Below are positions 35,492 to 47,064 of a stretch of DNA of 64,000 bases, piece after piece. How positions within the stretch are numbered: position 1 is the stretch's first letter; each line of letters opens with the position of its first letter. The position numbers and the translations under genes are program-made. This DNA comes from Cryptomeria japonica (taxonomy: Eukaryota; Streptophyta; Pinopsida; Cupressales; Cupressaceae). The notes below the pieces were generated by a model. That model did not search any database and had not been told where the DNA came from. It worked only from the letters and a program-made list of their open reading frames with translations. Location: positions 691,182,083-691,246,082 of the forward strand of contig NC_081412.1 of the NCBI RefSeq assembly GCF_030272615.1, written 5' to 3'.

Positions 35492-36976
35492 ATTGTTAGA
35501 TACAATGTACCACTAAGAGGGGGGTGAATCAGTGGTTTGCAAACTTTTCCTTTAATCTATGCTATGTGTGTATACTAGTTAACAATTCTAACAGAAAGAT
35601 AACTTACCGGTTAGAGGGGAGACTAACACAAATGCAACCATACATGAAATGGACATCAAATAACACCAACATATACGAGGAAAACCCAAGATGGGAAAAA
35701 AACCTAGATGATAAATGTTGTTGGAGTCTACTGCTCCAATCCAGCCTCACAGTGAATTTCTGATTACAATGTTTAGGGTACCAACCTAAGGAGCACCAAC
35801 CCCTGATTTAGGGCACCAACCCAGGGATCTACAACCCCTAATTTAGGACACCAACCCAAGGAGCTATAACCCCTACACCGAGCTCCAACTTAGTGGTCTT
35901 CAATAAACATAATCAATTACAAAAGTAATAGCCATGTTACAAATGAACTTTGTAACTCTTCTGCAAATCTCTTTATCAGATCTTCTATCCAGTTCACTAT
36001 CGGTTCTCTGCTCACCCTATCATTACTGCATCTTTATCTCCTACTGCAACCTTACTCTCTATTGCACCTACTCAGGTTCAGTCTCTTCTTCTTCCTTATC
36101 GGTTATGCTCTTTGTTGGTTCTACACTCTATCGGTTCTTCTCTCTACTGGCTCTCTCAGCTACACTGCTACTCTCCACCAGTACTACACTCTTCTAGTTC
36201 TATGCTTGCCTTATATGCAGTCTTCTACAACTCATCTCTAGCAGTATGGTCACCACTGGTTTACTCCTCTATCAGACTCAATGGCTGACTATCGGTTGCC
36301 TCACTATTGCTGGTTGAACCCTTCAACCTGATTCTCTCTCACACTCAGTCTCTCCTCTAATACTTGTTGAGCACTTAACTGATTTCTTCTTACATGCAAC
36401 AACACTCTCTCATTTAGCGACAACCCTCATCAATTTTGGCTTGCACATTTATAAACTAGTTTTCCTGCCAAAAAATAATTAAAACTTTGGGCGATTAGGG
36501 TTTCCTAATCAACCTCGAGGCAAACCAAATCCAATCAGATCTCATCCGATCTGATCACCTTTATTGATGAATTGTAACTCATCAATCAATCTTGCCATTG
36601 TTGTGCCTTTCTGATCACACCTTCTATTTTTATCAATTTGCATTTAACCTATCGACAGATCTCTTGGTCGATCACCAAGAATGGTTTTGCGTTCCCTTCA
36701 CCTGCCTTGACCTAGTCAAACAATCTGTGTTGGATCTCTGTTGTCCATCTAACCTTGAGCCACAAACCTCTATTACATGTCCCATAAATTACGTAGTTGA
36801 CATAAATGTCAACTTGTCACCTTCTACTCGCCACCTAACACTTTTAACAACTCAGTAAGTCGACTTGTGCATGCATGCCAATTCACCTCCATGTGGCCTC
36901 TGTGTCGGCATCCACCTTTGCTGGATCATCTGCGTCTATATGGATGGGATCACTGACCAACTCCATTACTAGGTTC

Positions 36977-38099
36977 TTTTAGATTCAATGACAGTCCCAA
37001 AGACACTGAGAGGGGAGGGTGAATCAGTGTCTAACTAGTTTATTGAATATTTGAACTTATTAATAACTTTGCATCCCAAAATAGTGTTCCGGTAAATAAT
37101 AATTAATTCAGCAAATAAGAATAATAGAGACAACATAGAAGTCTTCGGACATGTAGTGTCGCGGTTAAAACACTTCGTTGGTGAAGCGGCCACCAAGGTT
37201 CAAATCCCTACTGGGCCACTGTGCTCGCAAGGCCTTGTGCCTTCGCTAGGTCGTTGTGCTCGCGAATTTGAACAAGTGAAGTGTGGGGATGAGGTCCCCT
37301 GTTTGTGGCCTCACTGGTTCATAGCTCTTGGTCAAAAGCATTCACATGGAGCCAGAGGGCATGTCGTGCCAACATCACCGGTCACGTTAAAAAGTTTACC
37401 AGGCATTGTTTAAAAAAAAAAAAATAGAGACAACATAGAAAATACACCATAACACAATATATTTAATGAGGAAACCCGGTGTGGGAAAAACCTCAGTGGG
37501 ATTTGTGACCCACAATATTTACTCACTGGCCAATGAATAAATACTACTTACAATGAGGGGCCTGCACATGCAGGGAGGCCAACAACCTAGAGCTCACTAC
37601 TCAATAAAGAGTCACACTGACTACAAAATGGATTATCAAAATCCAATATAATGTATTGTTTCAAAACAACATCTCATATGCCAGGTTCAGTACCGGTTTA
37701 AGCTCAGTCAATAACCAAAAACTTTGCTGTCAACTATATCACCTTATACAAAATTGCCTTATACTTCTCATCCATCTACTTACTCAAAATGACCTATAAG
37801 ATCTCATACATATATGAGTCTATTACAATGTACCAGTCGACTTTAGAAAAGATAATTACATTAAAATACAATAAACAAAAGTTTATTCCATGTCGGCTTG
37901 AGTGGTGATATGCATTGTTGTCGATGCCAGTGAAGTGCATGTCGGTGCCTATAGAAATCTATTGTCGGTATCTGCTGGTGTATGAATTTTGTGATGCCAA
38001 GCATGTAGAAACCAATTGTCGGTGACTTCCAGTTGGTTTCCAGATGGTTGCCATCAATGACAACATCAACTATTCTCATAAGAGTGTAGAATGCCAACA
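36977..38099 (-). repeat. Copia-4 3' LTR with SINE insertion
   Basis: 1123 bp, compared with 829 bp for the 5' LTR; the extra length is the SINE and its target duplication. Outside it the two LTRs are roughly 93% alike by eye over the first 200 bases. Confidence 0.88.
37141..37424 (+). mobile_element. tRNA-derived SINE with poly-A tail
   Basis: About 284 bp with a Pol III internal promoter: a box A-like TAGTGTCGCGG at 37154-37164 and a perfect box B GGTTCAAATCC at 37197-37207, 32 bp apart. It ends in 13 A residues. It is flanked by a direct repeat TAGAGACAACATAGAA (37125-37140 and 37425-37440), a long duplication as made by LINE machinery. The homologous site in the 5' LTR (near 43262) lacks it. 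It is GC-richer than its surroundings. Its open frame of 85 codons is not a gene. Confidence 0.92.
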
Positions 38100-38260
38100 A
38101 TCTCCCCCTTTGGCATTGATGGCAACACTCATGAGAAAAATCCAAAATTTGTTTCCAAAAACTAAAGTCCAAAAAGATTCCAAAAAGATGTGCTCCCCCT
38201 GAGCAAGTGATCTCCTATGTACAAGCATTTTTCTCTCCACTACTCCTCCTTTGACATCAA
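38100..38260 (-). promoter_or_regulatory. Copia-4 polypurine tracts
   Basis: ATCTCCCCCTTTGG follows the LTR directly; CTCCCCCTGAG near 38191 and CTCCTCCTTTG near 38242 are further, partly decayed copies. Confidence 0.7.
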
Positions 38261-38297
38261 TGACAAAGGATGTCATCAAAAGAGTACAAAAAAAATA

Positions 38298-41200
38298 CTA
38301 CCTCAAAGTTTGTAACCGGTTGGTTACAATCTGAAAGATGTCCGCCAAAATTATATTCAAACTCTGCATAAACTTTTTGCTATCATTCAAAGTTACCTCA
38401 GTCTGTTGGATCATGTCGGTGAGATAATGCATGTGTTCTTCCGGTGATCGCTCTCCTTGAACTAATGCCTTAGATATTTCAATTCTCTGAGTGATATGAT
38501 TGTCCAACTTAGGACCAAGTTTATTTTTAAGTTCCCGGGCATTTGAATTTATCCTTGCCTTCTCTTTCTCAAGTTTCTCTAACTTCTGCTCAAAAATTGC
38601 CATTTCCTGCTAAAAAATTGATATATGTCCGGATGAACCAATTATATTATATGTTATATCATCAATTTCTTTCTGTGTTTTTATGATCTCCTCATCTATG
38701 TCCTCTGTCAAAAGGTAAGGTTTGCATGTTTCCTTATATAGCTCCATGTATTCCAAAATTGCAGAGTTAAGTATCGGTAATAATGTATTTAAGTGTTCTG
38801 TACACTTCTTTATAGTGTCTTCAAAGAATGTGTTTTTCTCTTTTTCAACTCTTTCCTTAATTGTGTCCTCATTCACCTTATCAATAGTTATTATATTATC
38901 AACAATAAATTTGGACAATGTGTCCAATTTACCCAAAGAATAAGTAATGTGATCTATTTTACAATTTGGTGCTATCAACTTAAGAATAGGTAATGTGTTG
39001 TCAATTGCCTTAAAAGCCAATGCATTGCAATCCGTTATCTTCTTAATTGAATCCAAACATACCTCTGTAACATTGGTAGGTATGAATTCACTTGTAGATG
39101 TGTTGGATGTCTGACCAATCATCTTAACTATTTCCTCTTTACTCCCATCGGATGTATCCATTTTGCTTTGATTTTCCTTTGGTGGATCTGTCTGTGTTTG
39201 TACCTCAACCTTTAAAGGTTTCTCAGATTGTTTCAATGTTTCTGTGATTGCCGATTTCTTTGTCTTTGTGTGCACCTCTGCCTTAGTTTGTTTCTCTATC
39301 TCCGGTGGCCCTGTGCTAGTACCTTTATCTTCAGTAGGTTTTTCAGTCTGTGCCAGTTGCTCTGTTTGTGTTGATGTCTCAGTTTCAACAGTTTGTATCG
39401 GTTTCTCTGCTATGTTGCTATTGTCAACATTGTCTGACTTAACTTCAGAGGTTTCCTTATCCACAACAATGTTTACCTCTTGAGTATCCACATTCGTTGT
39501 AAAAAGTATCTTTGACTCAGGATTAGTATCATCATGTCTTATTCCTTCAGTGTCAATAACCGGTGGATCTTCTGAGTGTACCGGTGTAGTATCCAAAGGT
39601 GGCAGTGGAAGATTGTCAGTAATCTTAATGTTTAGAACTCCACCAATTTTTACTTTGCCCTTGTCCTTTTGATAAACCTTAAATGTCTTCTTATGTCTAT
39701 TCATTTCCTCTTGTTTTTCTTTCTCCACAAAGAATATATCCCAATTGTCTGCAGTCTCATCTACAATTTCCCTCACTCTTCCAGCCATCAGGTTTACCTG
39801 CTGGTGTCCACTAACAAATATAGATCGGTTAGCTTCAGAGATGAGTTCATCAATTTCTTCCTTGGAGTTTACCGGATGAACTGCCAAGATTGCTTCAACC
39901 TTCAATTTCTTATCCAATTCCATCACTGATAGCCTTTTAGCTTCTAGTCTCATGTAGAGATCATTTGGTAGCTCATCAATCACCTCTATTAAAACTTTCT
40001 TATATATATCCAAGTGTAGAATAATGATTTCCTCGATGGTGTTTCTATCAGTATCATTTGAAGAAGTATACCATTTATTCACATTAGACAAATTACCTTC
40101 CTCTGTTATCTCATTCAGTAAGTCATTCAATGTGGGGGTAACTGGTGTCTATTTCTTCTTAGGTGTGAGTTTCTTCTTCGGTTCCCTACCTGCTTGTTTT
40201 TTCTTCCTTAATGTTCTTGTTTTCTTAGGTGAAGGAGAGGGTACCAGTGAGGGTTTTCTCTTCCTTTCCACTCTTTTGAATTTAGTTGCCTTACTATTGT
40301 CACTATCAGAAGATGTGTCAACCGGTGAAATATGTGCCTCCGATTGAAGTCCTTCAAGCTCACTTGCCGATATACCACTGATGTTCATAAAATTTTCTTT
40401 GATTTCTTTTACCTTCTTGGATGCATCCATAATTTATTTTTCTCTTCTCTTAGTCCTTTTTTGCATAGACACTTTATTCTCTATGGTTTCTACATTTCCA
40501 AAGAATTCTTCAAATGGCTCTCTTGGTGCATCAAGCAGTGCTTTTGCATATGTTTCCAGAACATGTAGATCAACCTCATAACCCATTTCAGTAACCCAAA
40601 TAGTTCTAGGGCTTACTGCTTCCATCCAGGTTTCATCTCTTTTAATGAAAAAACAGATTTGCTTGTCATATTTCTCAACTATGCTCTAAGGAATCCTTTC
40701 CCTAGCTCTCATCTTATATTGGAAATTTTTTAAGTAATCTATTATGTTGTTATCTCTATCAGTTTCCATGCTGGTAAAAGCTTCTTGTAGTTGTTTTCCT
40801 ACCGGTATATCATAACCAAAGTCTCTATGTCTTGTACCGAGGATCTCTTTGGTGAAATATAAAATCAAACATACCAAAAGGTTTCCAAAGCGAAAAGTAC
40901 CTTTCTTGTCTCCCTTAATCTTTTTCAGGTTGTCAATAAGCTCATCTTTTAACCATTCACACACATCTATCTTAGCATTGTTGTTTATCATTTCATAAGC
41001 ACTATAAATACAAAGACTGGAAACAAAATTGAGTCTGTTAGCATGTGTGGCTTTGTATCCAAGAACCATACTTACATATCTCACATTAATGTCATTTACT
41101 CTAAGTGATCTATTGTCAAATGTTGCTCCGGTTAGTCTTCTCACCATTTTGTTGGGAATCTTCTTTGTCTTATCAGGTCTACTACCAGTTGAGGGTAAAC

Positions 41201-41645
41201 CAATAATTGCCCTAATTGCTTGTTGGGTTATCTTACAAACAGAATCCAACCATAAGAATTCTCCATGTGCTCTACTCAAGACAATCCTTACCACTTCCTT
41301 TGGAAATTGAGAGATATTCAATATCTCCACAAAACCTAAAGTTTCCACAATCTTATGATCTGGTTTAACAATTCCATGTTCATCACAAATGACCTTATTA
41401 AACATTTTCATTAACTCCTCAGATCCTAGGTCTTCTATATTGCAATGTATGTAAATCCTAGGGTCTTCTGCAAATGCTACACCCTTAGGTATTTTTGAAA
41501 AAGCTCCTACAAAGTCGTCTTGCTTCACAATCTTGAGAATTATTTTGAATATGGGCCTAGGGAATTTCATATTCTCCATAATGGTAGGGTTCGGAATAAA
41601 TTCAGGAACAGAAGATGAAGCAGCCGTTATGAAAAATACCTCTTA
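38298..41645 (-). pseudogene. Copia-4 accessory ORF, about 1,090 codons, unknown function
   Basis: One frame runs from MENM at 41579 (possibly from about 41642, where ATA stands in good initiator context followed by TAASSSVPE) to a stop at 38298. Only four internal stops interrupt it (40686, 40434, 40149, 38610) and there is no frameshift. The N-terminal part (to about residue 300) looks globular and contains HGEFLWLDSVCKITQQ and YFTKEILG. A strongly basic segment follows (RKRKPSLVPSPSPKKTR, about 40260), a possible nuclear signal. Next is a Thr/Gln/Glu/Lys-rich degenerate repeat (about 39200-39400) with TQTE/TEKP words, and last a helical, coiled-coil-like C-terminus (about 38950-38300). There is no pol motif. 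It occupies the place of pol. Similar architecture is seen at 1-3177. Function unknown; not a known Sirevirus envelope-like protein as far as I can tell. Confidence 0.75.
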
Positions 41646-41763
41646 TCTGGATGTTTGCTGAATGCTTGAAAACACTTCTCAGATTCGCCTTGAATGCCTT
41701 TGCTCGATTTCGCGCTCACAAAAAGTTTGAATGCTCGGTGAGTTTGAAATGAGGGTTTCCCGA

Positions 41764-41775
41764 TGCTTTATAGCC
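41764..41775 (-). promoter_or_regulatory. TATA-like box upstream of the Copia-4 accessory ORF
   Basis: On the minus strand GGCTATAAAGCA, 120-190 bp upstream of the possible starts of the long ORF, after a gag that ends near 41940. It suggests a separate internal promoter but is only a short match. Confidence 0.4.
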
Positions 41776-41938
41776 AAAAAGTTCTTTAAAACATCATTAA
41801 ATGCTCATCGGTTAAGTGAAAACTTAACACACCTATCGGTAAAGAAGAAATGTATCTTCTCACCATCAGCCAAGGGTAGAATGCATGATCTTCAATTTGC
41901 TACAATATCCCCAAGGGATTATTCCTCAGTTAGATGAA

Positions 41939-43063
41939 GAATCTTCTGCCGGTGGAGGATTACTCTGTTCTACCGGTGCAAAGATTGTTTCATCAACTTT
42001 CTGATCTCTTTTCTTAATCTACTATTTAGAAAATTCTTGCCTTACTTCTTCTACCTTCTCTTTTCCCTTCAAGCTAGATCCTTTGTTGTTTGCCGGTGTA
42101 GTTTTGCTTCTACAGAATTTAGCAATATGTCCAATCTTGTTACAAGCATAACAAGTTACATTATTCCTCTAAATAGCCTTTCCATATCCTTGACTGGTTT
42201 GTGATCTGCATTGATTAGATAAGTGTCCAAATCTTCCACAAACATAACATTTCACATTCATTCTGCAATTTTCTGAATTATGACCAACTTTGTTGCATTT
42301 GGAACATTGACCGGTGGGTGAGTTTGTATTCTGATTATTTCTAAATCTACACTGATTTTCTCTGTGACCATATTTGTTGCAATTGAAATATTTTCCATTA
42401 AATTTATAAGCATTAGGTTGTCTTACTGGTTTGTTATGATCTTGATTGTTTGCAGTACAAGAACTGTCTCCAACTTCAAATCCAAGCCCATTAGTATCTC
42501 CATTAGGTTTATGTTTCTTTAGCATGTCATCAAGTTCCTCTGAACTTTTCTTGAATTTGTCTTTGTGATTGTTTGCAGTAGCCAACTCATTTTCCAGAAT
42601 TCCAACTTGTCTCATAAGCTCAGTTTTATCATGTTGCATATGAATCAAGTCTGTCTTTAACATATCATTTTCATGACTAAGTTTCAGATTTTCATTTCCA
42701 GCATCATTAAGTCTCCTAGTCAAGTCTTCTTTATTATTCTTCATGTCTTCAATATCCTTACATAACCTCATAGTCATATCTTGCATTTCATTCTTCATAT
42801 TACTGTTTTCTTGTCTTAACTTGTTTGCAATGTTTCTAAGAGTTTCTTTTTCATCATCATCATTCTGCATCTTCTCCTGAAGTTCTTTTCTTTTATTTTG
42901 TGCTATAGAAAAGTTCTCCTGAAGTCCTTTAATGAATTCCTATGCAATCCTCAGATCATCTTCAAGTTTGATATTCTTCAATTTTTCTGCATCAAAATCT
43001 TCAAGGGCTCCTTTCAACTATTTTCTTAAGTTCTCCATCTTTATCGGTGTCAGAATCTTCCTC
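41939..43063 (-). pseudogene. Copia-4 gag-like ORF: coiled coil and four zinc knuckles
   Basis: Begins within about 60 bases of the PBS at MENLRK and lacks the UBN2 gag core. The N-terminal two thirds are Glu/Lys/Asn/Leu-rich coiled coil (about 43000-42530). Then come four CCHC-type knuckles: NCNKYGHRENQC (first Cys replaced by Phe), CSKCNKVGHNSENC, CYVCGRFGHLSNQC and, after a stop at 42169, CYACNKIGHIAKFC. Stops also occur near 43030, 42940 and 42020. It could bind element RNA and co-assemble with the gag of an autonomous relative. Confidence 0.75.
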
Positions 43064-43093
43064 AAGCTGTTAGGTTTTTGAAAATAGAGGACC

Positions 43094-43107
43094 GGGATCT
43101 GATACCA
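43094..43107 (-). other. Copia-4 primer binding site
   Basis: Element strand TGGTATCAGATCCC, two bases inside the 5' LTR. Confidence 0.85.
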
Positions 43108-43109
43108 AT

Positions 43110-43938
43110 TGTTAGATTCAATGATAGTCCCAAAGACACTGAGAGGGGGGGTGAATCAGTGTCTAACCGGTTTATTGAATATTTGAACTTATTAATAACT
43201 TTGCATCCCAAAACAGTGTACCGGTAAATAAGAATTAATGCAGCAAATAAGAATAACAGAGCCAGCATAGAAAACACATCATAACACAAGATATTTAACG
43301 AGGAAACCCGGTGTGGGAAAAACCTCAGTGGGATTTGTGACCCACAATATTTACTCACTAGACAATGAATAAATACTACATACAATGAGGGGCCTGCACA
43401 TGCAGGGAGGCCAACAACCTAGAGCTCACTGCTCAATAAAGAGTCACACTGACTACAAAATGGATTATCAAAATCCAATACAATGTACTGCTTCAAAATA
43501 GCATCTCATATGCCAAGTTCAGTACCGGTTTAAGCTCAGTCAATAACCAAAACCTTCGCTGTCAACTATATCACCTTATACAAAATTGTCTTATACTTCT
43601 CATCCATCTACTTACTCAAAATGACCTATAAGATCTCATGCATATATGAGTCTATTACAATGTACTATGTTGGCTTTACAAAAGATAATTACATTAAAAT
43701 ACAATAAACAAAAGTTTATTCCATGTCGGCCTGATTGTTGGTATGCATTGTTGTCGATGTCGGTGAAGTGCCTGTCGATGCCTGTAGAAATCTATTGCCG
43801 GTGTCGGTATCTACCGGTGTATGAAGTTTGTGATGCCGGGCATGTAGAAACCAATTGTTGGTGACTTCTAGTTGGTTGCCAGATGGTTGTCATCAATGAC
43901 AACATCAACTGTTCTCATAAGAGTGTAGAATGCCAACA
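43110..43938 (-). repeat. Copia-4 5' LTR
   Basis: 829 bp, TGTTAGATTC to AATGCCAACA (plus-strand view), TG...CA ends; carries CACTGAGAGGGGGGGTGAAT near the PBS side. Confidence 0.9.
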
Positions 43939-45359
43939 GGTTCTTCTGTCGATTCTCTAACCCTGCCAGTATCTCACACTTTGTCAGTTAACCATCATGT
44001 CTGCACTTTGTTGCTCTGTCGGTGGGACACCTTAACCTGTCACCAGACATGCCTATTCATAGCATGCTCATCTTCATCAAATGAGGAGTTCATCACTTAG
44101 CCTTTTTGCTCTCTTACAGATTCACCTGCTTACCTGTAGGCACCCTTGATGACACCATGTCATCAAACATCAACTGTTTCCATCTTAGGCATCTTCATGT
44201 TAGTTCCACTCTCTATCTACAACTACTCAGCCTTTCCTTCTTCATCATCATCCCAGACCATATCTCAACCAGTTTGTCAAGATGACAAACCCATCACTTC
44301 TTTACTCTTCATCTGCCTTGGTGGCACAACATGCCAACTCTTTTCGATCCGGTGCACATATCTGATTTCATGCACCTGAGGCATCTTAGTGTTTTACCGG
44401 TAGATCCGATGTGAGCCTTCAAACACCTGCCTTCTATTCTTCTCTCTTATCTCGGAGGACTATAATGCATTCCATGCATAATAGGAGATAAGCTCCACTT
44501 ACCAGTGGGAGTGGATCCTTGTCATCTGCATCCTGCCATGCACCAATGTGGTTTCCTATTTGAGCAACATATCTTCAAACATGCACATGTGATCTAGTTG
44601 GGTATAATCACTGTCAGTCTTCTCTTCAATTGGTGACTGCATCTCTATCCAGTGGGAGTCATGTTGTTTGACATCCACACAGCATACCGGTGACCTGTAC
44701 ATCCTTTTCCTCTGGTGTTGATGTGATTCTTGATAACATTCTGCCTCTTCATCACAATCAACAACCCAACATCTTTCCCACTCACAGATGCCATCATTTA
44801 CCGATTGTTATATCATACCGGTTTCTTGTCCATATCTTCCACACAAGTCAAACACTAACTTGTGTACCGGTGACTCCAATATGGTCATTGTATTGAATGA
44901 CATTCTCTCCCTTACCAGTGACCTACAACACTAAGTGACATCAAAGATATCACATCCAATATGCATCCATGATAGTGTTGCACATACATCTCTTATACCT
45001 GTAGCCATCTTATACCGGTTGACATCAATGACAACACAGTGCCAACAAGAGCATCTTGGCCTGTGAGAATCTCTTAGGTTGTGTGAGATTTGTCTTCTAC
45101 ATTGTCTTATTACCATTATTTTATGTATGAATCTCATCATCTTTTTAAGAATTGGAGGCTCATTTCCAAGCTTTGGTTGGTGAAGTTAAGAAAATGTAGA
45201 TATGTCTAGTGAAGAATGAAGGGGATTAATCTTTAGGCTTGGACATTGAATTTATTTCAACAACATTCAAGGTGTCTTGCCACATAATTGAATGGCCTAA
45301 AAGGTTTTCAAATACCTCTGTATGATGGTTGGATTAATGAAAAATTAAGTTCAAACCTT

Positions 45360-45410
45360 TTTTCTTTTTTTACTACGATAGGGGTATCCTCGCGACCCAA
45401 CCCAATGTTG
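45360..45410 (-). mobile_element. 51-bp truncated retroposon stub with 13-bp TSD
   Basis: AAGTTCAAACCTT occurs at 45347-45359 and 45411-45423. Between them is a short insert that on the minus strand ends in an A-rich tail (AGTAAAAAAAGAAAA), preceded by GGGTCGCGAGGATACCCC. The long duplication plus A-tail indicates a severely 5'-truncated LINE or SINE insertion. Confidence 0.7.
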
Positions 45411-46958
45411 AAGTTCAAACCTTGATAAGTTTGAAGTAGTAGATTTGGAATAATAGTTAATGTCTTTACTTTTTTATATATTTTATTATGTAACTTTTAT
45501 AGGCTTCTAAGATTTTCAAGCTAGAAAATTAGTAAATAAGTCTGGTTAATATATACATGTAAAAACTCATTAATCTTTTCTAAATATATATTTAAAAGAA
45601 AATTACCTCAAATTCTTAAACTCATGAATTAAAAACAACATTAGAACTCTAATTTTAATAAGAAAGAAGCTCATCAAATAACAAATAATTTTTGTAAAAA
45701 CTTGTATTTTATTATTCTAAATTATTTTCTATAAATCATTATGAAAACACAATGAAATTGTAAAAAAATGTTATAATATTATTTACATATTAATTAAAAA
45801 GATTTGTTGAGACACTTTTGAATATATAAACTACTTATCATTACATTACACTTATATTACTATTAATAAATAAGTAATCAAATAATATACCACTAACAAT
45901 CTAATTAAAAGTTAATCATTTCTCAAATAAAATTGGTAACTACTTTGAAAATTTAAACAATCTTTAAAAAAACCATTTAAATTCAAATAAACAAAAAAAG
46001 TTGTTTGCAACTTCACAAGATGCATGTGATTGAAACCTAATAATAAAGCAACGCAACCTTTTTTTTTTAAAGCAACACAACTTTTGGGGAGGCGATAAAT
46101 TTTTTTCAACCATTGACTAAAATGCACTTTTTATCATTTCCAACATTAAGTTAAAAAAGGATCCATAAAATAGCATTCGATATTTATAAAGGTGGAGTAA
46201 AATGTAAATGTCAATATAAAGTGTACAAACTTTTGATGACATTTTTCAAATAATTTAAATTTCCAGGGTTTTATAACAGTAAAGTGGGGATAAAAAATTT
46301 AAAGATGAGTATGTCCAGGGGAATAACTTATAATGGTGGTAAAGGATGGAGTATAATGGTATGTTTGTGTTTGCAATAAAATAAAGTTGATATTTGTATT
46401 TATAATATAAAGATATAAAAAATTAAAAATATATTGTGTATAGTTTTTGGTTATAGTGATGTGAGTTTATTTTCTCAAAGAAATAAATTCACGCAACTAT
46501 TACCAGAAGTTATGCACAATAATATTATGAACTATGGAAGTCATGTATTTACGATTAAATATATATATTATTTTTAGTTAATTTATATTTTTTTGAATTT
46601 TTTGAATTTGATGTAAGTTAGATGTAGTTGTAAATTGAAACTTTCTTTGTGAAGCGTTCATGAACGCTAATAATATTAATACAAATGTTCAAACTCACGA
46701 ACACAATAAATCATCCAAGACAAAAATTTCAATCTTAATGATTATAACAACAATACTAAAATTTAACCATTATACTATATCATAATACTTCATATTTTTT
46801 TTATATTTTTAATTTAAATTTAAAAAAAAATTAAATTATAATATAGAACTGTAAAATATAAGAAAATTTAGAAATCATAATTAAAATAATAATAATTAGC
46901 ATTGTAAAAGCATCCACATGTTTTGGCTCTTAAAACTGTCATAAATCATATATTTTTT

Positions 46959-47064
46959 AAATTAAGGACAAATAAAATACATGCATAACGGATGGCAAAT
47001 GAGTCTCTGAAATAAATTATCATTCTGCCATCCGTTATGCATGTAATTTATTTGTCTTAAATTT
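46959..47064. repeat. 39-bp inverted repeat (foldback / hairpin)
   Basis: Arms 46959-46997 and 47026-47064 pair at 36 of 39 positions, the inner 20 perfectly (ACATGCATAACGGATGGCA side), around a 28-base loop. It could be a small MITE or a precursor-like hairpin. Confidence 0.8.

Larger units (their letters stand above)
36977..43938 (-). mobile_element. Copia-4: non-autonomous Sirevirus-like element carrying an unknown long ORF, TSD GGTTC
   Basis: 6962 bp. The 3' LTR is 36977-38099 (with a SINE inside), the 5' LTR 43110-43938, and the PBS 43094-43107. GGTTC flanks it at 36972-36976 and 43939-43943. One outermost LTR base is mutated (TT for TG at 36977). The interior order on the minus strand is a gag-like ORF with coiled coil and four zinc knuckles, then a TATA-like box, then an ORF of about 1,090 codons of unknown function, then a polypurine tract. 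Protease, integrase and RT are absent. Confidence 0.88.
28034..45047 (-). mobile_element. Copia-3: long-LTR non-autonomous copia-like element, TSD AGAGC
   Basis: The 3' LTR is 28034-30632, the interior 30633-35493, and the 5' LTR 35494-45047, which is interrupted by Copia-4. AGAGC occurs at 28029-28033 and 45048-45052. LTRs are about 2.6 kb without insertions. The interior has a PBS, a zinc-knuckle gag-like ORF and polypurine tracts, but I find no protease, integrase or RT block, so it is non-autonomous or deleted. It contains a probable gypsy solo LTR (30981-32594), and its 5' LTR contains Copia-4. Confidence 0.88.
35494..45047 (-). repeat. Copia-3 5' LTR, split by Copia-4
   Basis: The LTR parts are 35494-36976 and 43944-45047, together about 2.59 kb, collinear with the 3' LTR. 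The uninterrupted junction can be read in the 3' LTR at about 29525 (CCGGGTTCTTCTACC). Confidence 0.9.

Noticed and set aside
37141-37230. A tRNA gene
   Set aside because: Only the box A and box B promoter parts are present. There is no cloverleaf or anticodon arm, and the A tail and target duplication mark it as a SINE.
37156-37413. 85-codon frame in the SINE
   Set aside because: SINEs are non-coding. The frame starts in box A and contains no recognisable domain.
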